A stretch of 25,225 nt of DNA, taken from NCBI GenBank assembly GCA_900540685.1, contig UQGS01000032.1, forward strand, positions 1 through 25,225. The letters run 5' to 3'. Of the stretch, positions 22,980 to 25,225 are shown piece by piece. The notes beneath the pieces were generated by a model. It made no database searches, was not told the origin of the DNA, and saw only the letters and a program-made list of their open reading frames with translations. Source of the DNA: an uncultured Catenibacterium sp. (GTDB lineage: Bacteria; Bacillota_I; Bacilli_A; Erysipelotrichales; Coprobacillaceae). The stretch's first letter is position 1, and each line of letters starts with the position of its first letter. A program made the translations under genes and the position numbers.

Positions 22980-23585
22980 ATGGCACGTTATACAGGCCCA
23001 ATCTGGAAAAAGTCTAGAAGACTTGGTTTCTCAGTATTGGAAAACGGAAAAGAATTAAACAAGAGACCTTATGCTCCAGGTCAGCATGGTCAGAAGAGAC
23101 ACAAGAGCACTGAATATGGTCTTCAGTTAGCAGAAAAGCAGAAAGTAAGACATATGTATGGTGTTAACGAAAAGCAGTTCCACAACACTTTCAACCGCGC
23201 TTCTAAGATGGAAGGTGTAACTGGTGCAAACTTCTTATTCTTACTTGAATCAAGATTAGACAACGTAGTTTATAGAATGGGATTCGCAACTACTCGTAGA
23301 GCAGCTAGACAGTTAGTAAACCATGGTCATATTTTATTAAACGGTATCAAGACTGATATCCCTTCATGTAGAGTAAATCCTGGTGATGTTATTACTGTTA
23401 AGGAAAAATCTCAGCAGTTAGATGTTATCAAGACAGCTTTAGAAGCTCAGACTCATACTCCTGGCTTCGTTGAAGTAGATGCTGAAAAGAGAACTGGTAA
23501 GTTCACTAGACTTCCTGAAAGATCTGAATTAAATCAGGAAATCAACGAACAGCTAATCGTCGAATACTATAACAGACTTGGTTAA
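22980..23585 (+). CDS. rpsD: Ribosomal protein S4
   Basis: 201 aa. The N-terminus MARYTGPIWKKSRRLG is typical. The KRPYAPGQHGQ motif and the S4 RNA-binding domain at about 91-155 (RLDNVVYRMGFATTRRAARQ) are followed by VNPGDVI and the C-terminal VEYYNRLG. The N-terminus has no cysteine quartet, so this is the zinc-independent type. It nucleates assembly of the 30S body by binding 16S rRNA and probably represses its own synthesis via the leader. GGAGG lies 8 bases before the ATG. It is monocistronic with its own terminator. The G+C and third-base C in codons are higher than in neighbours, as expected for a highly expressed gene. Confidence 0.99.
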   Translation: MARYTGPIWKKSRRLGFSVLENGKELNKRPYAPGQHGQKRHKSTEYGLQLAEKQKVRHMYGVNEKQFHNTFNRASKMEGVTGANFLFLLESRLDNVVYRMGFATTRRAARQLVNHGHILLNGIKTDIPSCRVNPGDVITVKEKSQQLDVIKTALEAQTHTPGFVEVDAEKRTGKFTRLPERSELNQEINEQLIVEYYNRLG

Positions 23586-23592
23586 TTCTATT

Positions 23593-23616
23593 AGCAGCCT
23601 TAGGGCTGCTTTTTTA
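23593..23616 (+). terminator. rpsD terminator
   Basis: AGCAGCC (23593-23599) / GGCTGCT (23604-23610) with a TTAG loop and a run of Ts. The SD of the next gene begins almost directly after the T-run. Confidence 0.92.
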
Positions 23617-23629
23617 TTGGAGTATCTTT

Positions 23630-24286
23630 ATGAATGCAACATTTAATTTAATCATGGATATTGTTGGCACGATTGCTTTCGCAATTTCTGGTGTCATGGT
23701 GGCTAGTAAGAAGAAGATGGATTTATTTGGAATCAATATCCTAGCACTATGTACTGCAGTAGGCGGAGGGATGGTCAGAGATGTATTGATTGGTGTGACT
23801 CCCCCTGTTATGTTTAAGAATCCAATCTTCGTCATTATTGCATTAGTAACTGCCAATTTAACTATTTTAATATTATATTTTCACAAAAAAACAACAAGAA
23901 AAAGTATAGAGTCCTTAACGACTCAATTATTATTTATCTTTGATACTTTAGGTCTTGCTGCATTCACAATGGATGGTGTGAATGCAGGTATGGCAGTTCA
24001 TCCAGGAATATTCCTTCCTGCCTTCCTTGGTGTTATGACAGGTGTAGGCGGAGGGATTATTCGTGATGTTCTCGCAAATGAGTTACCTCAGGTATGTGTG
24101 AAACAGATCTACGCATCTGCTTCAATCATTGGTGCCATCATTACATGTTTATTCATGAAATATGGGGAAACCAATACTGCAGTTCTATTAGGCTTTATTA
24201 TTGTTGTACTCATTAGAGTACTTGCAGCCCATTATCGATGGGATTTACCAACAATCGATTATTATGAAGACACAAAGAAAAGATAG
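23630..24286 (+). CDS. TRIC/UPF0126-family membrane protein
   Basis: 218 aa with about seven hydrophobic helices arranged as two similar halves. Each half carries the Gly-rich signature: GGGMVRDVLIG (about 45-55) and GGGIIRDVLANE (about 133-144). This is the YadS/YvgT/YicG family (UPF0126), whose bacterial members are related to TRIC monovalent-cation channels. Physiological substrates are unsettled. GGAG precedes the ATG by 8 bases. It lies 44 bases after rpsD, behind its terminator, with no obvious promoter, so readthrough or an unrecognised promoter in rpsD is needed. It converges on the LytTR gene with only 11 bases between stop codons, inside a shared hairpin. Confidence 0.88.
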   Translation: MNATFNLIMDIVGTIAFAISGVMVASKKKMDLFGINILALCTAVGGGMVRDVLIGVTPPVMFKNPIFVIIALVTANLTILILYFHKKTTRKSIESLTTQLLFIFDTLGLAAFTMDGVNAGMAVHPGIFLPAFLGVMTGVGGGIIRDVLANELPQVCVKQIYASASIIGAIITCLFMKYGETNTAVLLGFIIVVLIRVLAAHYRWDLPTIDYYEDTKKR

Positions 24287-24307
24287 GTTCGCTGAACCTA
24301 TCTTTTT
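24281..24307. terminator. Bidirectional terminator containing both convergent stop codons
   Basis: A perfect 10-base stem, AGATAGGTTC (24281-24290) / GAACCTATCT (24294-24303), has a 3-base loop. T-runs follow on both strands (TTTTTT right, TTTT on the minus strand left). The plus stop TAG (24284-24286) is in the left arm and the minus stop TAG (24298-24300) is in the right arm. Confidence 0.93.
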
Positions 24308-25137
24308 TCGTCTTCGTCAATACCTGATTGAATATTTGTACATTCCATTAATGAATTAATCAGCTGTGTACGGTTTCGCTTTGTCATTGGGACCTTTTCA
24401 CCTGTAGTAAGTTCTACATAGTCAGGACCAAATAAACGAATATACTCTCTATTAATAGTATAACTTCTATGAATCTTAAAGAACTGTGTACCTAATAAAT
24501 CTTCCATCTTATTAAAAGAAACAGTACATGTAATTTCACCTTTACTTGTATAAATCACTGTATTGTGCTGGAATGCCATTACATAATGAATATCCTTTAA
24601 AGGAATCAAACATGCATGCTTACTCTTATCATTCACTAGAATAGTTTTATCAGGTTCCATCAGTTTCTTTACCATTTCCTTATAATATTTATAAGTACTA
24701 GAACCCATCTTATGAGGGAATACTTCCCCTTCTTCTAGCTTACCAATATAGTCTGGTATATTGATATAGACAATACGACCTTCTCTTTCTTTATCGATAG
24801 ACCATATAAATGTACATCTTTGTTTTTCATGAACCATTTCTAATGAATTCATATCAGTCATAAGAAAAAAGCGTCCGACAATAATACATGTGTTCTGCTG
24901 ATTAAAAACACATTGAAAATCAATATGTGTCAATTCACTTTCTGAGCAACCATTCATAACCGTATACAAATAATTCACGAGTTCATTCTTGCTTGAATAA
25001 TATTGACTTGGATCAGCACCACAATAAAAAACATCATCGTCTAGATAATGACTTAAAAGATTCATATCTTTATGCCAGAATCCTTGTAAAATTTTTGTGC
25101 TTGTTTCAATTAAATCATTTACCACTTTTTTCCTCAT
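24298..25137 (-). CDS. LytTR-domain regulator with an NTF2-like N-terminal region
   Basis: 279 aa from ATG 25135-25137. A GTG four codons upstream is less likely because GTGGTGAT serves as the SD. Residues about 164-262 are a LytTR DNA-binding domain: PLKDIHYVMAFQHNTVIYT, then the typical FKIHRSYTINREYI (220-233) and VPMTKRNR. Residues 1-130 resemble a SnoaL/NTF2-like fold (helical start, LSHYLDDDVFYCGA, a series of strands ending WSIDKEREGRIVYINI), which would make this a one-component sensor. There is no receiver domain and no membrane segment. TATAAT lies on the minus strand at 25171-25176. It converges on the TRIC-like gene. The ligand and target genes are unknown. The N-terminal fold is inferred from pattern only. 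Confidence 0.8.
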   Translation of the reverse strand: MRKKVVNDLIETSTKILQGFWHKDMNLLSHYLDDDVFYCGADPSQYYSSKNELVNYLYTVMNGCSESELTHIDFQCVFNQQNTCIIVGRFFLMTDMNSLEMVHEKQRCTFIWSIDKEREGRIVYINIPDYIGKLEEGEVFPHKMGSSTYKYYKEMVKKLMEPDKTILVNDKSKHACLIPLKDIHYVMAFQHNTVIYTSKGEITCTVSFNKMEDLLGTQFFKIHRSYTINREYIRLFGPDYVELTTGEKVPMTKRNRTQLINSLMECTNIQSGIDEDEKR

Positions 25138-25225
25138 ATATATCACCACTATTAATTTACCAAAAATAATATTATAAGTCTCATAGTTATGTATAAAAAG
25201 TTTTTTTAATGCACGAAAAGTAGTA

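Overview
The window is AT-rich chromosomal DNA from a low-GC Firmicute (Bacillota). The signs are strong AGGAGG-type ribosome binding sites, a T-box before alaS, an EzrA homologue, the IreB/YqgF/DUF1292 cluster beside alaS, a zinc-free S4 protein, and a nifZ-thiI pair. The overall look suits Erysipelotrichia-like gut Firmicutes, but the genus is inference. Most genes are housekeeping and tightly packed.

Left edge (1-670, minus strand): the first ~35 codons of a TnpB/IS605 OrfB-type protein run off the window. A short Cys-containing ORF overlaps it in another frame. Upstream lie about 470 bases without a recognisable gene, holding two perfect inverted repeats and an orphan promoter/SD.

671-6712 (minus): a lactonase-family beta-propeller, then (read right to left) alaS - ireB/yrzL - yqgF - DUF1292. 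alaS follows a T-box leader with an alanine GCT specifier. Upstream is a YqeW-sized Na/Pi cotransporter.

6859-12183 (minus): mnmA-recD2 (stop/start overlap), a ROK glucokinase and an RluA-type pseudouridine synthase. The last is divergent from a plus-strand ADP-ribose pyrophosphatase-type Nudix gene, and the two promoters overlap.

12805-18765 (minus): a membrane-anchored degenerate HAD-like protein, two identical tRNA-Lys(CUU) genes, nifZ-thiI (cysteine desulfurase plus tRNA 4-thiouridine synthase) and ezrA. With mnmA, the window carries two tRNA-thiolation enzymes.

18930-25137: a MATE transporter, then a close-packed plus-strand cluster (PNPOx-like flavoprotein, Sel1-repeat protein, helical-PAS protein, macrodomain hydrolase), then rpsD with a structured leader, a TRIC/UPF0126 membrane protein, and a convergent LytTR regulator with an NTF2-like N-terminal region.

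The least ordinary items are the four-gene PNPOx-Sel1-PAS-macro cluster, the pseudo-HAD membrane protein, the tnpB-overlapping small ORF, and the habit of placing stop codons and downstream promoters inside terminator hairpins. I see no CRISPR array, prophage or complete mobile element.
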